NCBI GenBank assembly: GCA_018417955.1
Contig: JACTVC010000009.1
Span: 1,426,001-1,490,000, forward strand
Source of the DNA: Laccaria trichodermophora
Taxonomy: Eukaryota > Basidiomycota > Agaricomycetes > Agaricales > Hydnangiaceae
Direction of reading: 5' to 3'
DNA: 64,000 bases
Below the pieces are notes generated by a model. It saw only the letters and a list, made by a program, of their open reading frames with translations, searched no databases and was not told where the DNA came from. Positions 23,561 through 36,500 of the stretch are shown here, in pieces (within the stretch, counting starts at the first letter, position 1; each line of letters starts with the position of its first letter). Both the position numbers and the translations under genes were made by a program.

Positions 23561-24938
23561 GGGAAATTCAAAAAAATGCCGGAAAATATTATAGCCAGAA
23601 AATCCGACACTATCGCACTCTCTATTGCATTGCACTGTCAGAGCTCATCGACTACTACAGATCTGTCAGTAAGTTTGCTGAAATTGTTGGAGAGGATTGT
23701 ACTCACCCCAACTTCAGTAGCCGAAGCGCTTTACAAGTTGCATTGCATCATTCACCATGATGGATTCATTTTACAACAAGATAGAAGCACGCAAGTACCC
23801 TCCTAAACTGGACATGTAGAATCGTTAATTTTATATAACAGGTAATCTACTTGAGGCTGTCATTGATGCTAGAACAACCAAGGGCCCAGGAGTTGTACAA
23901 CTGGCATATTTCAATATGGTGAGCAATAATACAGCATTATAGATGACTCAAGATGTACTGAAATAACAGGAGAATGGAATGTCAGAGTTCTGCTTGGTAG
24001 AAGAGGTAGAAAGACCAAGATGCTTGAAGCTCACAAAGACCAACATCGATGACAACAACCAAGAAGAAGTCGTACTGCGCATTCAGGGTATCATTTGTGG
24101 TTCAAGCCTCCCACCAGTCAAACGGCCATTTAAAATGTAAGCATATCCTAAGCTCAGATGCCCAAACAAGTTTAAGCCTCATAACATAGTGAGCCAAAGC
24201 AGCGAAGATATATCAAGCAATCGTTAGCCTTGACAGGACTTGGGGTGATGAAATTTTCTGCCATGATTGAAAACATTTATGACATACAGCATGTTTTTGA
24301 GAGATCACTACCCCACAACACCATGGAAGAGTGGGTTCCCAGTTACTACGAAACATTTGAAGTGTTGGATATGGGCAACCGCTATTTCACTGACCAGCGT
24401 GACATAAACGGTGACACTCCTATTTCCTTCGGCACTGAAATTGACCCCGACAATATACTTACCGATGCATTGTCCAACGAATTCGTTCACATCCAAGAAA
24501 ACAAGGTTGAATACTATGAAGCACAACAAGGATCTGATAGTGTTATATGGTAAGTAATAGAGTTATAAAACAATTATACATTCAACCAATAGATTGCAGA
24601 TACTACAAAATCAACCCAACAAAGATACGAACAGGAGACATTGTGGAAGCGCAGGTATCATTTGTTGCCATACCGCTTAAGCAGAAAAAATACAAGGTAC
24701 TGGTGGTGCTTCGAGCCATCACTCTATTAGATTGCAGTCCACTACAAGTAAGCCCGCCTCCCCAGATTATCCTACACAAAACAACACTTATGAGAAACAG
24801 AACGCAAGTATTGCGCATCGCATGAGCCGAGGTGCTGAACTGCGTCGAGCCAGCCAGTCTCTAAAGCAGAAGATTGGATATGAAGAGGATGAGGTGCATA
24901 ACACCAGGGAGAAGTTGAGCAGGATGCATCTGGACTGA
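23521..24938 (+). CDS. Multi-exon hypothetical protein, possibly degraded
   Basis: Exon-like segments share a strand and look like one protein: MAVRKDRQIKQHHREIQK (23521), MDSFYNKIEARKYPP (23761), NLLEAVIDARTTKGPG (23843), EFCLVEEVERPRCLKLTKTN, the long segment 24230-24553 (VFERSLPHNTMEEWVPSYYE), then RTGDIVEAQVSFVAIPLK (24625) and a helical tail ending RMHLD at 24938. I recall this pattern as a frequent Agaricomycete family without known function. Introns are ~45-60 bp. Two junctions, near 23815 and 24730, do not splice cleanly in my reading, so the gene may be decaying. It lies next to the broken F-box gene. Confidence 0.5.
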
Positions 24939-25149
24939 AATAGGGCGATAATAACTTATGCCATGCATTGTTGATATGATGATCCATGTTTTGATGAACA
25001 AAACAGCCTGCAGCCAATTTGCGTGATTTCAAACCTTGCATGCTGCTGATAAACAAGCATCAATAACATTGGAATCAAGCTCACACGTGGCATCTATAAT
25101 TGGAGAAATTTCCCCAAGCTTTGATGGCATATACCCCACCACCCAAAAT
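24939..25149. other. Intergenic stretch
   Basis: No gene or repeat recognised. Confidence 0.35.
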
Positions 25150-25203
25150 GATGACGCACATTCACTTCCCGATCACATTGATGGGAAGTGAATGTGCGTC
25201 ATC
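25150..25203. repeat. Perfect 21-bp-arm hairpin
   Basis: The arms at 25150-25170 and 25183-25203 are exact reverse complements (core CACATTCACTTCCC). The 12-base loop GATCACATTGAT is itself partly self-complementary. Confidence 0.85.
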
Positions 25204-25235
25204 GGAAGGCACAAGAAGCAAGGAAAGGCACAAAC

Positions 25236-25289
25236 AATGATGTACATTCACTTCCCGATCACATTGATCGGAAGTGAATGTGCGTCATT
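25236..25289. repeat. Second, imperfect copy of the hairpin
   Basis: Same core (ACATTCACTTCCCGATCACA) about 87 bp downstream. The arms differ by two or three substitutions. The pair of copies suggests duplication of the hairpin as a unit. Confidence 0.8.
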
Positions 25290-25541
25290 TCAAGGCACGA
25301 GAGGCATTTAAAAAATCTGATGTACAACTATAAATATTTGTGATCAATGTCATTGCCAAACAACAATACGTGACAATAGGAACTGCTGAAACCTTCTGCA
25401 AGGTTTTGGCAATATACCGTCATTCGTTTACCTTCTTCTTGGGGTTCTTTGGATATCACATTCATGCTCACATCTGATACTTGTGGGTGTGGGCCAGTGC
25501 TGTGCATGGCATGTATGAGTCCTTTCTGTGGACTCTAAATT

Positions 25542-25930
25542 ACGAGTCCTCTGAGTTTACGAAGAGACTCGTTTATTCCCCAGGATCTCGAGACATTTTT
25601 CAGCGCGGTAACGCTGAAATTTGACTTTCTCCCATGAAAGTGATTTCTTCCCACGATCAGCTGCCTGCTCAGCATTGACGACTTTGCCAGTCTACTCTAC
25701 TATTTCTTAGTTATCACTTGCTTTTTACGAGTCCTCTGAGTTTATGAAGAGACTCATTTATTACCCAGGATATCAAGACTTTTTTCAGCGCGGTAATGCT
25801 GAAATTTGACTTTCTCCTATGAAAGTGATTTCTTCCCACGATGAGCTGCCTGCTTAGCATTGACGGCTTTGCTAGTTTTCTTTACTATTCCTTACCTATC
25901 ACTTGCTTTTAGTCCTATACAAGTTGTCAT
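25542..25930. repeat. Two tandem copies of a 195-bp unit
   Basis: Both copies start ACGAGTCCTCTGAGTTTA, at 25542 and 25737. Each contains TTTTTCAGCGCGGTAA and GAAAGTGATTTCTTCCCACG. Copies differ at roughly one site in ten to fifteen. No coding capacity is visible. Confidence 0.8.
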
Positions 25931-26073
25931 TAATGTAGGTGGTAGCTGAGGTACTGCCCTATTTGACTGTCAGACTCTAACATATGAATATATTGCCTCT
26001 ATTTCACATTTATGTAACAACAGTTCCTTATATTGAAGATATAATGATTAAGGACATGACAATTTTTGTGGCA

Positions 26074-28640
26074 TATTTTTAGGAAGTGTGTGGGTATCCG
26101 AACAAGCCCTCGATCACAGAAAATGGGGCATATTGAGGCCCTGGGGAGTTGTGAGCATATGGGCAAAAAAGCGAAAATACACACTGACCTAGCTCCACGA
26201 GACCTCAACCGTTTTGTAAGCGGTTTTGGGGAGCGTCTTCACGGAGTGTGGGGGTATCCAAACGAACCCTCGACCATGGAAAATGAAGCAGATTGAGGCC
26301 CTGGGGAGTTTTGAGCAGATAGGCAAAAAAGCGAAAATACACACTCACCTAGCTCCACGAGACCTCAACCGTTTTATAAGCGGTTTTGGGGAGCGTCTTC
26401 ACGGAGTGTGGGGGTAACCGAACGAGTGCTTGATCACAAAAATCGAAGCAGATTGAGGTCCTGGGAAGTTGTCAGCACAAGGGGAAAAGGAGCGAAAAGA
26501 CAAACTTACCTAGCTCCATGAGACCTCAACCGTTTGGTACGCGGCTTTCGGGAGCGTCTTCACGGAGTGTAGGGGTATCTGATTGAGTCCTCGATCGCAG
26601 AAATTGAAGCAGATTGAGGTCCTGGGGAGTTGTGAGCATAAGGGCAAAAGAGCGAAAATGGAAACTGACCTAGCTCCACAAGACCTTAACCGTTTTTGTA
26701 AGCAGTTTTTGGGAGCGTCTCAGCGGAGTGTAGGGGTATCCGAACGAGTCCTTGATCACAAAAATCGGCGCAGATTGAGGTTCTGGGGAGTTGTGAGCAC
26801 AAGGGCAAAAAAGCGATAATAGAAACTACCTAGCTCCACGAGACCTTAACCAGTTTGTAAGCGGTTTTTGGGAGCGTCTTAGCGGAGTGTAGGGGTATCC
26901 GAACGAGTTCTTGATCACAAAAATCGACCCAGATTGAGGTTCTGGGGAGTTGTAAGCACAAGGGCAAAAAAGCGATAATAGAAACTGACCTAGCTCCACG
27001 AGACCTTAACCATTTTGTAAGCGGTTTGGGGGAGCGTCTTAGCGGAGTGTAGGGGTATCCGAACGAGTCCTCGATCGCGAAAATCGAAGCAGATTGAGGT
27101 TCTGAGGAGTTGTGAGCATAAGGGCAAAAAAGCGATAATAGAAACTGACCTAGCTCCACAAGACCTCAACCGTTTTGTAAGCGGTTTGGGGGAGCGTCTT
27201 AGCGGAGTGTACGGGTATCCGAACGAGTCCTTGATCACAAAAATCGACCCAGATTGAGGTTCTGGGGAGTTGTGAGCACAAGGGCAAAAAAGCGATAATT
27301 AGTGATGTGCAGGCCCGGCTTGGCCTGAAAGCCACGGCTATGGCCCGGCTTTGGGCGGCTCAGGCTTGACTACATTCAAGCCTGAGCTTTTTACAAGGCT
27401 TCAGGCTGGCTCAGGCCCGGCCCAGGCTGAAGCCACGGCTTGTGTGCTAAAGTTGGAAAATACGCACAAACAATTAGTTTCTCGAAAACTTATCACAAGT
27501 TCTTTGGAATTTACGGTATGTATCCTCCTCCACTTTCCTTGAAGCTCCTGACCAGTCACCCTACAGTTCATCTCACATGTTATACTTCCCTATTGGCAGT
27601 CCAGGATGATACCCAACGCCAATATTTTGAGGCTGTATGTTACCATGTTTTTGCGCACTCTCTAACTTATCAATGCGACATGTATAGAGAATGATCTGTC
27701 TTTCATAAACTCAGCATATGGAAGACAAGTTGAAAATTCACTCAAAACCGACATTCACTGGTTTCTATTGCAAGGGGTGGTCGAGAATGTACCAGAGTGC
27801 ATTGTGCGATGGGAAAGTTTTGTCCAGTGCGTTACCTTTCAATTCCTAACTACTAAATCATACCAACCATACCTCTCCAAAGCAAGGTCCCGCCGATCTT
27901 TGAGGCCATGGCTCAGGCCACGGCTCAAGGCTTCATGTATTGTGAGCCTGAGCCTTGGGCTTTCCTGGGCCATGACGATGGCCCAAGGAGGCCCGGCTTT
28001 GGGACGGCTGGCTCTGGCTGGCTTACGGCTTTGGGCCGGGCCTGGCACATCACTAGCGATAATAGAAACTACCTAGCTCCACGAGACCTTAACCAGTTTG
28101 TAAGCTGTTTTGGGGAGCGTCTTAGCGGAGTGTAGGGGTATCCGAACGAGTCCTTGATCACAAAACTCGATGCAGATTGAGGTTCTGGGGAGTTGTGAGC
28201 ACAAGGGCAAAAAAGCGATAATAGAAACTGACCTAGCTCCACGAGACCTCAACCGTTTTGTAAGCGGTTTGGGGGAGCGTCTTAGCGGAGTGTACGGGTA
28301 TCCGAACAAGTCCTTCGTCACAAAAATCGATACAGATTGAGGTCCTGGGGAGTTGTGAGCATAAGGGCAAAAAAGTGATAATAGAAACTGACCTCGCTCG
28401 ACGAGACCTTAACCGTTTTGTAAGCAGTTTTTGGGAGCGTCTTAGCGGAGTGTAGGGGTATCCGAACGAGTCATTGATCACAAAAACCGACGCAGATTGA
28501 GGTTCTGGGGAGTTGTAAGCACAAGGGCAAAAAAGCGCAAATGGAAACTGACCTAGCTCCCCGCAACCTCAACCGTTTTGTAAACGGTTTTTGGGAGCAT
28601 CTTCACAGAGTGTGGGGCTATCCAAACGAGCTCAAGATCA
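26074..28640. repeat. ~160-bp satellite array
   Basis: About eleven units contain GGGTATCCGAACGAGTC, GCAGATTGAGGT, CTGGGGAGTTGTGAGCA, CCTAGCTCCACGAGACC and GAGCGTCTT. Divergence between units is moderate. The array is split at 27300-28055 by a miniature transposon. The open frames on either strand are periodic and simply reflect the satellite unit. Confidence 0.88.
27300..28055. mobile_element. 756-bp hAT-like miniature element inside the satellite
   Basis: The ends are TAGTGATGTGC and its exact reverse complement, extending imperfectly through AGGCCCGGC. GCGATAAT is duplicated at 27292-27299 and 28056-28063. The 8-bp duplication and TAG...CTA ends fit hAT. The outer 100-150 bp are GGCCCGGCTT/AAGCC-rich inverted repeats. 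There is no transposase. The ends resemble TAGTGTTGTGCA at 28866, the hAT start 0.8 kb downstream. Confidence 0.85.
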
Positions 28641-28865
28641 TGAAAATCGAAGCCGCGTTGACAGAGAACTTTCATTGTGTTTGGACTAGCCAAGACAGCA
28701 ATGTACCATTCCACCAACAAACTACACACAGCCACATGAGCAAGAGTCAAGACACGCATTACAAGTTGACCAGATCCCCACCCAAATGAAATATTGCTGT
28801 GAGATGAATATGGTAGACATGTGGCACTCGAATTGTTTGGACTGGCCAAGACAATGACAAGCATG
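28641..28865. other. Spacer between satellite and hAT element
   Basis: No gene recognised. The last 8 bases (CAAGCATG) would be the hAT target site, but its partner copy is lost. Confidence 0.4.
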
Positions 28866-31800
28866 TAGTGTTGTGCAAGGGTTCATAAACCCGCACGGGT
28901 TTGCGGGTAAGGGTTCGTGGGGTACGGGTAGAGGTCAAGGTTTCCGAACCCTCACCAAACCCTTACCCTCGACGCGGGTGTGGGGTTACCCGCGGCTTTT
29001 TGGAAGGGTCAGGGTAGCAGACAGTAGTAATTTCTCCCAGCCCGGCATGATGTATTGGTAACTGAAAAAAGATGGAGGTGGAGTACCGCAGAGCTACTGA
29101 AGGAGACTAGATGGCTGAATACACTGAGTAACATTCCTCCCTCTCCCAGTTTTCTTCGCACTCCACTAGTTATGGAGGTATTTCAACGAGTTCTTGACCC
29201 AAAATTCCGCTGACAGAGCCCCATGCGTGCACCCCCTTCAACTCTCCTCTTTGAGATAGTCGGTAACCAAAAGAGAGACACCGAAGATAAGTACTATAAG
29301 TACGGCCCAATGTTAGAGAGTTTTATCCAACAAATGGCACCCACTCACAGTAAACCCATTCCTGAACCTAGACCTCCTGGCGCTCGTAAACGTGTCCTTG
29401 CTGCGAGTCTCGCTTCTACCGATAACGTCGATGTCACTGCTGTGAAACGGCGTAAGCTCGAGGCCATAGCTGCAGAACGCCGACAACGCCAACCTTCCGT
29501 TCAGGATGCCGATGCCGACGACGAGGACCAAGACGACGACCTCACTGCAAATACTAAGCTTCGACCACGAAATGCGTCCTGTATCCTCGAGGCGGCTGAT
29601 GGAAGCGACGATGTTCAGCCTGATGCCGCGATGGGTCGGTGGGGTGGTAGCTCTGATGACGAAGAGCTGCCTGATTTGGAAGATGTTGATGCCAGCGATG
29701 AGGAAGACGAAGAGGACGAGGAAGTGGAGGTTGAAGTGACTGATGAGGAAGAACTTGGTAAGTAACCTGTTGACCATCATGGTAAACTTCGACTCACTGT
29801 GACCATTCTTTCCAGAGCGTCTGATTGAGGAGTGGACCTCACCAGTCTACGCGTTCTTTCAACCCATCCCTGATATTACCTATGATGCCAAGGGCCGTCG
29901 CGCTCATGAATTCCGCTGTGCTGCGACTGTCTGTAAGGGCAAAGGTGCCAACGCGAGGATGGTTCGGCGCTATCTCGACACGACGGACCGAAAATCGACA
30001 AGCAACCTGAAGCGCCATGCAACTGGATGCTGGGGAGCTGAGACCGTTAATAGTGCATTGGAAGCGAAGGTTGACATCCGCTCCGCTCGGGCAACTCTTG
30101 GAAACCTCAAGGATGGTTCAATTTTAGCTGCCTTTGAACGGAAGGGGAAAGGGAAGATCTCATACTCACATCGTCAGCACACCAAGGCAGAAACCCGGTA
30201 TGAAACTTTCTCTTCTATTCTCTTCATGCTGAACATCACTTGACAGTGCGGAGATTGTTCGTTGGGTGGCTGAGAGTATGCGCCCCTTCAGTATCGTTGA
30301 AGATCGCAGCTTTCACTGCCTCATGAAAACGGGGAGGCCTGAATATTACTTACCATCGCGTTCAACCGTTTCCCGGGATGTCAGAGAGGTTTTTAAAAGA
30401 GTAAGAAAGAGGATCGCTAAGATGCTTCAGGTCAGTTCATGTATTAATGTTGATACGCGAGGATTTGTACTCACTCTGAACCAGGAACACGACGGGAAGC
30501 TAAGCTTCGGAACGGACGCTTGGACATCCCCAAACTCCAAAGCCTATATTGCTGTAACCGTCCACCTTGAGCAGAACGGGGTCCCGTTATGTATGCTGCT
30601 TGACCTGGTTGAGGTTGCTGAGTCCCACTCCGGTTCGAACCTCGCGTTGGCCTTCGCAAAAATCCTCGATGACTTCGGGATTGAGGACAAGGTCAGTACA
30701 ACGACATCCTTCAAATTTGGATTGGTTTACTCACTTTGAATTAGGTCCTTAGCATTACCTGTGACAACGCCTCCCCAAACGACGTTATGATAGATGAACT
30801 CGCAGCGCTTTTAGACGACTTCCCTGGCGCGGCAAACCGTACACGGTGCTTTACCCATATTCTCAACCTTGTCGCCAAAAGCGTCATGAAGCAATTTGAC
30901 CTCCCGAAGGCTAGGGCAGGCGAGGCGCTCGATGCGGCTACACAGGCTCTTGCTAACCTGGCTTGTGATATTGAGAGCGAGGAAGTGTCGATGGCGAGTG
31001 ATCTGGTCGGCGATGAAGAGGAAGATGACGATGGTGAAGGTCTTGCAGACATTCGAGATGGCATGTCGGCAGATGAGATAGCTGCGCTTGACGAGAGCTT
31101 GCAGCCAGTACGATTGGTGTTGGTGAAAGTGAATTCAGACTCAGATTCAACCTAATACAGTCGGACTTACAATGTTTGTTGAATAGTTGCGTAAACTTGC
31201 CTTCACAATCAAGAACTCGACTACCATCGTCTGTCCCGAATGGCTATCAATCCTTCAAGAGCACGCCGAGGTATGTAAGTCCACGAAACAAAAAGTTCTT
31301 TCTGTTCGGATGATGCCACGTGATGTCGCCACACGGTGGAACTCGACCTTCGATATGTTACAGTTTGCGCTCACGTATCGTACGCCCTTGGATGACTTGA
31401 CAGGTATACGGGAGATGAAGCTGAGGGCTTATGAGCTTTCCGAAGAGGAGTGGAAGATTGCTGGACAGCTGGCAGGCGTTCTGGATGTGAGTTACTTCTA
31501 TTTCATGACATTCAACTTTTTTTGACATCTACACTAGATTTTTAAACAGGCGACGCTTTTCTTCTCTGGCCAAACTCCAAATCTTTCGAAGGTTATCCCT
31601 GCCATGGACTACATCGACAAGCACCTTGCATCTGGTGCCCTCAACGCGAAGTATCTGCCATCAATCCAAGCGTCAATGTTGATCGGAAAGCAGCTACTGA
31701 ATAAGTATTATAACATGACTGACCATTCCGAAGTTTATCGGATTGCGATGGGTAAGCTCTCTTTTTCAATTCTGTTATCAGTAACTAACTCTTTTCTTAG

Positions 31801-32115
31801 TCCTCGACCCCAAGCGTAAACTCGATTATTTCCGATCTGCTGGATGGGAGGAAGAATGGATTGAAACGGCTCGTGAGATCGTTGAGGCGGAATTTGATAG
31901 AGGCTACGCGGAGATGTGTATTGGATCCGACGAGGAGGAGGAATCCCCATCCGTACGTTGCGTGTATCTTGCACAAGTTGGTGTGGAGCTCATTCTCTTT
32001 ATCAAGAGCCCCATCCGGAAATCATCCAACCTCTTCGACGACCTCCTCGCTTGCTCCAGTTCCGCACCTCTCAACAGCGAACTTCGTAGTGAGCTTGAAG
32101 AATACCTGAGCACTG
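28866..32115 (+). mobile_element. hAT transposon lacking its 3' end
   Basis: The left terminus reads TAGTGTTGTGCAAGGGTTC. It is followed by CCCGCACGGGTTTGCGGG-type subterminal repeats up to about 29000. The transposase gene follows, and the element stops at 32115 where the first CxC2-KDZ element begins. No right terminus is present. Confidence 0.82.
29334..32115 (+). CDS. hAT-family transposase, 3'-truncated
   Basis: The likely start is ATG at 29334 (MAPTHSKPIP). Exons: 29334-29760, 29816-30197, 30247-30430, 30485-30691, 30745-31107, 31187-31486, 31550-31751, 31801 onward. Order of parts: basic and acidic N-terminus; BED-type zinc finger (FRCAATVCKG ... LKRHATGC); then the RNase H-fold core with FGTDAWTSPNSKAYIAVTVH, VLSITCDNASPND, RCFTHILNLVAK, RDVATRWNSTFDML and LDPKRKLDYF. 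These are hallmarks of hAT transposases, which excise and insert DNA with 8-bp duplications. The C-terminal dimerisation region begins (LFDDLLACSS, LEEYLS) and is cut off by the next element. The expected PLxWW segment is missing, so the protein is probably inactive. A small intron within 31950-32010 is possible. Confidence 0.85.
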
Positions 32116-32225
32116 GACTGGTGGGTACCACTTTTATCATATAAATAAGGTAACTGCCTAGGGCTCCCTGTGTATAAGTCCACAGTCTTTATGATAGAAA
32201 TCATTCCAGTTACCATGTCTATTCA

Positions 32226-33505
32226 TTATGCGATTTTCATTAGTTATCTGGCCGATATCATTGTGATTTTCATTAGAAACCTGGCGATATCATTGGCAAT
32301 TTCATTAGCTACTTGGCCAATATCATTGTGATTTTCATTAGAAACCTGGGCGATATCATTGGAAATTTCATTACCTACTTGGCCAATATCATTGCGATTT
32401 TCATTAGAAACCTGGGCAATATCATTGGAAATTTCATTACCTACTTGGCCAATATCATTGCGATTTTCATTATTTATCTGGCCGATATCATTGCGATTTT
32501 CATTAGAAACCTGGGCGATATCATTGGCAATTTCATTAGCTACTTGGCCAATATCATTGCGACTTTCATTAGAAACCTGGGCGATATCATTGGAAATTTC
32601 ATTACCTACTTGGCCAATATCATTGCGATTTTCATTAGAAACCTGGGCAATATCATTGGAAATTTCATTACCTACTTGGCCAATATCATTGCGATTTTCA
32701 TTATTTATCTGGCCGATATCATTGCGATTTTCATTAGAAACCTGGGCGATATCATTGGCAATTTCATTAGCTACTTGGCCAATATCATTGCGACTTTCAT
32801 TAGAAACCTGGGCGATATCATTGGAAATTTCATTACCTTACTTGGCCAATATCATTGCGATTTTCATTATTTATCTGGCCGATATCATTGCGATTTTCAT
32901 TAGAAACCTGGGCGATATCATTGGCAATTTCATTAGCTACTTGGCCAATATCATTGCGACTTTCATTAGAAACCTGGGCGATATCATTGGAAACTTCATT
33001 ACCTTACTTGGCCAATATCATTGCGATTTTCATTATTTATCTGGCCGATATCATTGCGATTTTCATTAGAAACCTGGGCGATATCATTGGAAATTTCATT
33101 AGCTACTTGGCCAATATCATTGTGACTTTCATTAGAAACCTGGGCGATATCATTGGAAATTTCATTACCTTACTTGGCCAATATCATTGCGATTTTCATT
33201 ATTTATCTGGCCGATATCATTGCGATTTTCATTAGAAACCTGGGCGATATCATTGGCAATTTCATTAGCTACTTGGCCAATATCATTGCGACTTTCATTA
33301 GAAACCTGGGCGATATCATTGGAAATTTCATTACCTTACTTGGCCAATATCATTGCGATTTTCATTATTTATCTGGCCGATATCATTGCGATTTTCATTA
33401 GAAACCTGGGCGATATCATTGGAAATTTCATTAAATATCTGGGCAATATCACTGCAATTATCATTAATTGCCAGGCCGATATCATTGTGATTCTTCATTA
33501 CTTTT
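32226..33505 (+). repeat. Left subterminal array of 33-bp repeats (element 1)
   Basis: About 38 units alternate between two 33-bp types: GATATCATTGGAAATTTCAT... and AATATCATTGCGATTTTCAT.... The unit length is a multiple of three and has no stop in two frames, so long periodic open frames appear on the plus strand; I regard them as non-coding. Confidence 0.9.
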
Positions 33506-33551
33506 CATTGCAAATAATTATCTAATCATATCTAATTAACTGACAGCACCT

Positions 33552-36500
33552 TTAATCCAAGTCAAAAATATCATCTACATTTGGTTCACCAACATCTGAC
33601 TTGTCGTCTGTGCCATCTACCTCATGCTCAGAGTCTGAGTCTGAGTCTGAAGACTCAGAAGGATCACCAGCCAGGGGAGTCCCTGGTTTGTGTTTGTACC
33701 TTTCAGCCCAAGTCGGAATGATACTGTAATGCTTCATCACCGGTAACCAGTATGCGGCACATCGAGCAGCCATACGTGAGCAAATAGCGGCTTGCTTATG
33801 GGCATACGCGACGATACCAATATGGACTGATGGCTCGAGACCTTGTCTTCGATTACCTTGTTCTAACCACCATAAAGCCTTCCATTCAAAGAACGCCAGC
33901 ACTCTCCGCATCTCCTCTTGAAGAATCAAAAGCTCCTCACCCCAACGAGACATACGTGCTCTTGTTTGCGCCCATTCCGCACGCATACTGTCGTTGAACT
34001 CGTCTTCCGTCTGATTGTCTCCCTTCTCGTGAGGTGGGCGTGGGACGAGCCAGATCCACGATGGAACAAATCGACCATTAGATGTCTTCGCGTCTTCCAG
34101 GTTGTCAGGATCTCTGCCAGGACCCCGAAGATCTGTGGGCCTCAGCTCCTTAAGGCGGTCTTTCCATGCACCGTCGGGGTCCAGAGCTAATAATGCGGTA
34201 TATGCAACACGATACCTATTAGCTGCACGTTGCAACTTATACTCGATTCGGCTGTACATGCCTAACATCCGCGTGTTTGGGCGATTTCCCGTTCCGGAAA
34301 CATTAAGTTTCTTGAACTGCCACAAGCCTTGGATGATGCGACGTAGTCGACGGACGTCAGCGAGGGCATCATAAGCTTGTGGTTCCCGTAAACTTCGCTC
34401 AGCATCACATACTTCCTTTAACTCAGGAAGTCGACGTATCTCAGGTGGAAGCAACGAAGGGAAAAAAAGTGTCGTCGACTCTGGGTTTGCATAGTGGATC
34501 CCCACATCATCAACCGTGTGTAGTGAAGGGAGTAGGGTGGCGACGTGAGGGGTGTAAGCAAGTTGAATCGGTCTCCAAATTTGGATATGTCGGATGAGGG
34601 TGCTCTTCTTCTCCTCGAGATCGGCGAGCTGTTTGCTGGTCTTCTTCCCCTTCAATTGTGAGATTTCCGCTTTTAGGACAAACCTAAAATACATTAGATC
34701 ATAGAGAAGCAAATTTTGTCGAAGTACTCACTGCTGATCTTCAATATCAAAGCCCATCGAGAAATAACCCATCATAGTAACTTTGTGCTTCGGCTTACGA
34801 CCAGATGCAAGTTCAAGCGTCTCCTTTTGCGTCAATTGAAGCCGCACGTCCTGGAGAGTGGTTGCTAGAACTTTATTAGAATGTTGTCAAGGTTTATTAT
34901 TAGCAGCAGTACTTACTGGCCTCAGGTTCGTCGTAAGGGTTCGGAGCCTTCGGATCATCTTCCCAGCAGACGACCATTTGTTCCCATTTGACAACGGTCT
35001 CAGGGGGGAATGTTGACGAAAACTTTTCAAATATCTCCTTCTGTTTCTTACTCATGAGAGCTGCTTCTTTAAAACGTTTCGCAAATAGTGTACCTGGAAT
35101 GACCGGAAAGATGTCAGAAAACAAAGAAACAAATAAGAGAAAGGTGAGCTGAACTTACGGAAGCTGACGATCTTGCGAAAATTCCAGCCATTCCATTGAT
35201 CGTTCAATGTATCATGGCGAGCCCCAGGTGCCATCTCTCGCACGCTCGGGGCAAGAGAATTCGTGCTTGACCACGTGATTTCGACCTCCTCGCCGCACGT
35301 CCTACCAGCGCCCTTCGTATAGCCCAAGCAAAAGTCCTTTCGGCACCTCTTTCCATGGCTGGTGATGTGCCAGCTGGGTACAGCAACTTCGACCTTCGTG
35401 CTTGGCGGAAGCCTCATGTGCTCTGGGAATTCGGACATACGACTTCGGAAGTTCTTCGACCATTGGCAGCCGATGTCGTATGTGATGAAAATCCAGGGTA
35501 ACATGACGCCGACAAGTGCGGCGAAAATGATGAAATCAACGTTACAATATCTATCCCCAAAGAAATTAGCGGGATCCTTTTTTACTACTGGGAATACGTA
35601 CTTCTCGCCCTTCTGCAGGTCACCTGCCCCGTTTCTTCGTATAAGTGCATGCCTCGAGCAAATGACAATAGCGGTGCCCGAGACAGCATAACCAGGTGTA
35701 CAGCGTGTCTGCGCGCGGACAATAGCATCATGCTCAGACTCACACGTGTTGATCTATGAGAGTTATTCAGTCAACGAGAAAGGACTAATAAGTTCAAAAA
35801 CTTACCTCGGGCTGATCAACATAATCTGCTATAAAGGCTTGATATGCCAACTCTTCGACGAAGGGTCCCCAACCCGGCATCAGCTCGACATCCTTGAGAC
35901 CACGATCTTTCCTTTTGAGCTTGAAATTCGCGTCGACCGAGATGTATAATATATATAGAAACCTTATTACCAGTCATTAAAACGTATGATGAACAAAATA
36001 AGATAATGAAACTTACATGAGAGGGCCAGCCTCTCGCCATTTTTCGGGCAGGTTTCGGCCAGGGTGGGGGCATGCAGGGCACTCAACAGTCAAACTACCA
36101 GGCGAGGTGCTGTCTACACCGGCAGGATCGTGCCCACGGCCAGCACGTTTGAGGGCCATGAGGTTCCGCCATATGCGAAAGACCCGATGGATCTCCTTAT
36201 ATCGATACTGTAGAGGGTTGTTGTTTACTACAGTATAATGACAAATGTAATAAGTAAAGACTTACGAATGAGTTGAACAAATTAGCATTATCTGTTTTGC
36301 GTACTAGAAGATGGTAGAAATCATAAAGGTTACCCTTCCCTTGCAGGGTATGTTCGTGGAACGTATCGAGGCAATCGAACGTGAACACTGTTTTGGGCCG
36401 CGAGAAAGTCGCTGGAAACCAGCCTTGTCGTAGAAGTTGAGTTTTTCGGTCGGGTACATTGTCGTTTGGACAGTCGCAGTAGTCGATATTGACGATGTGA

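Noticed and set aside
26066..28481. Many 60-110 codon frames with repeated LHSAKTLPKTAYK-type sequence
   Set aside because: They follow the ~160-bp satellite period and have no independent support as genes.
32116..32144. Fusion of the hAT and Gypsy frames to a VGTTFII tail as a real protein end
   Set aside because: Both frames simply read into the same KDZ terminal repeat; the tail is element sequence.
32313..33525. Long plus-strand open frames with LIIGNFIxYLANII-type repeats
   Set aside because: They are produced by the 33-bp tandem repeat, whose length is a multiple of three. Several frames are open at once, and the same pattern appears on the opposite strand at 43081-44055.
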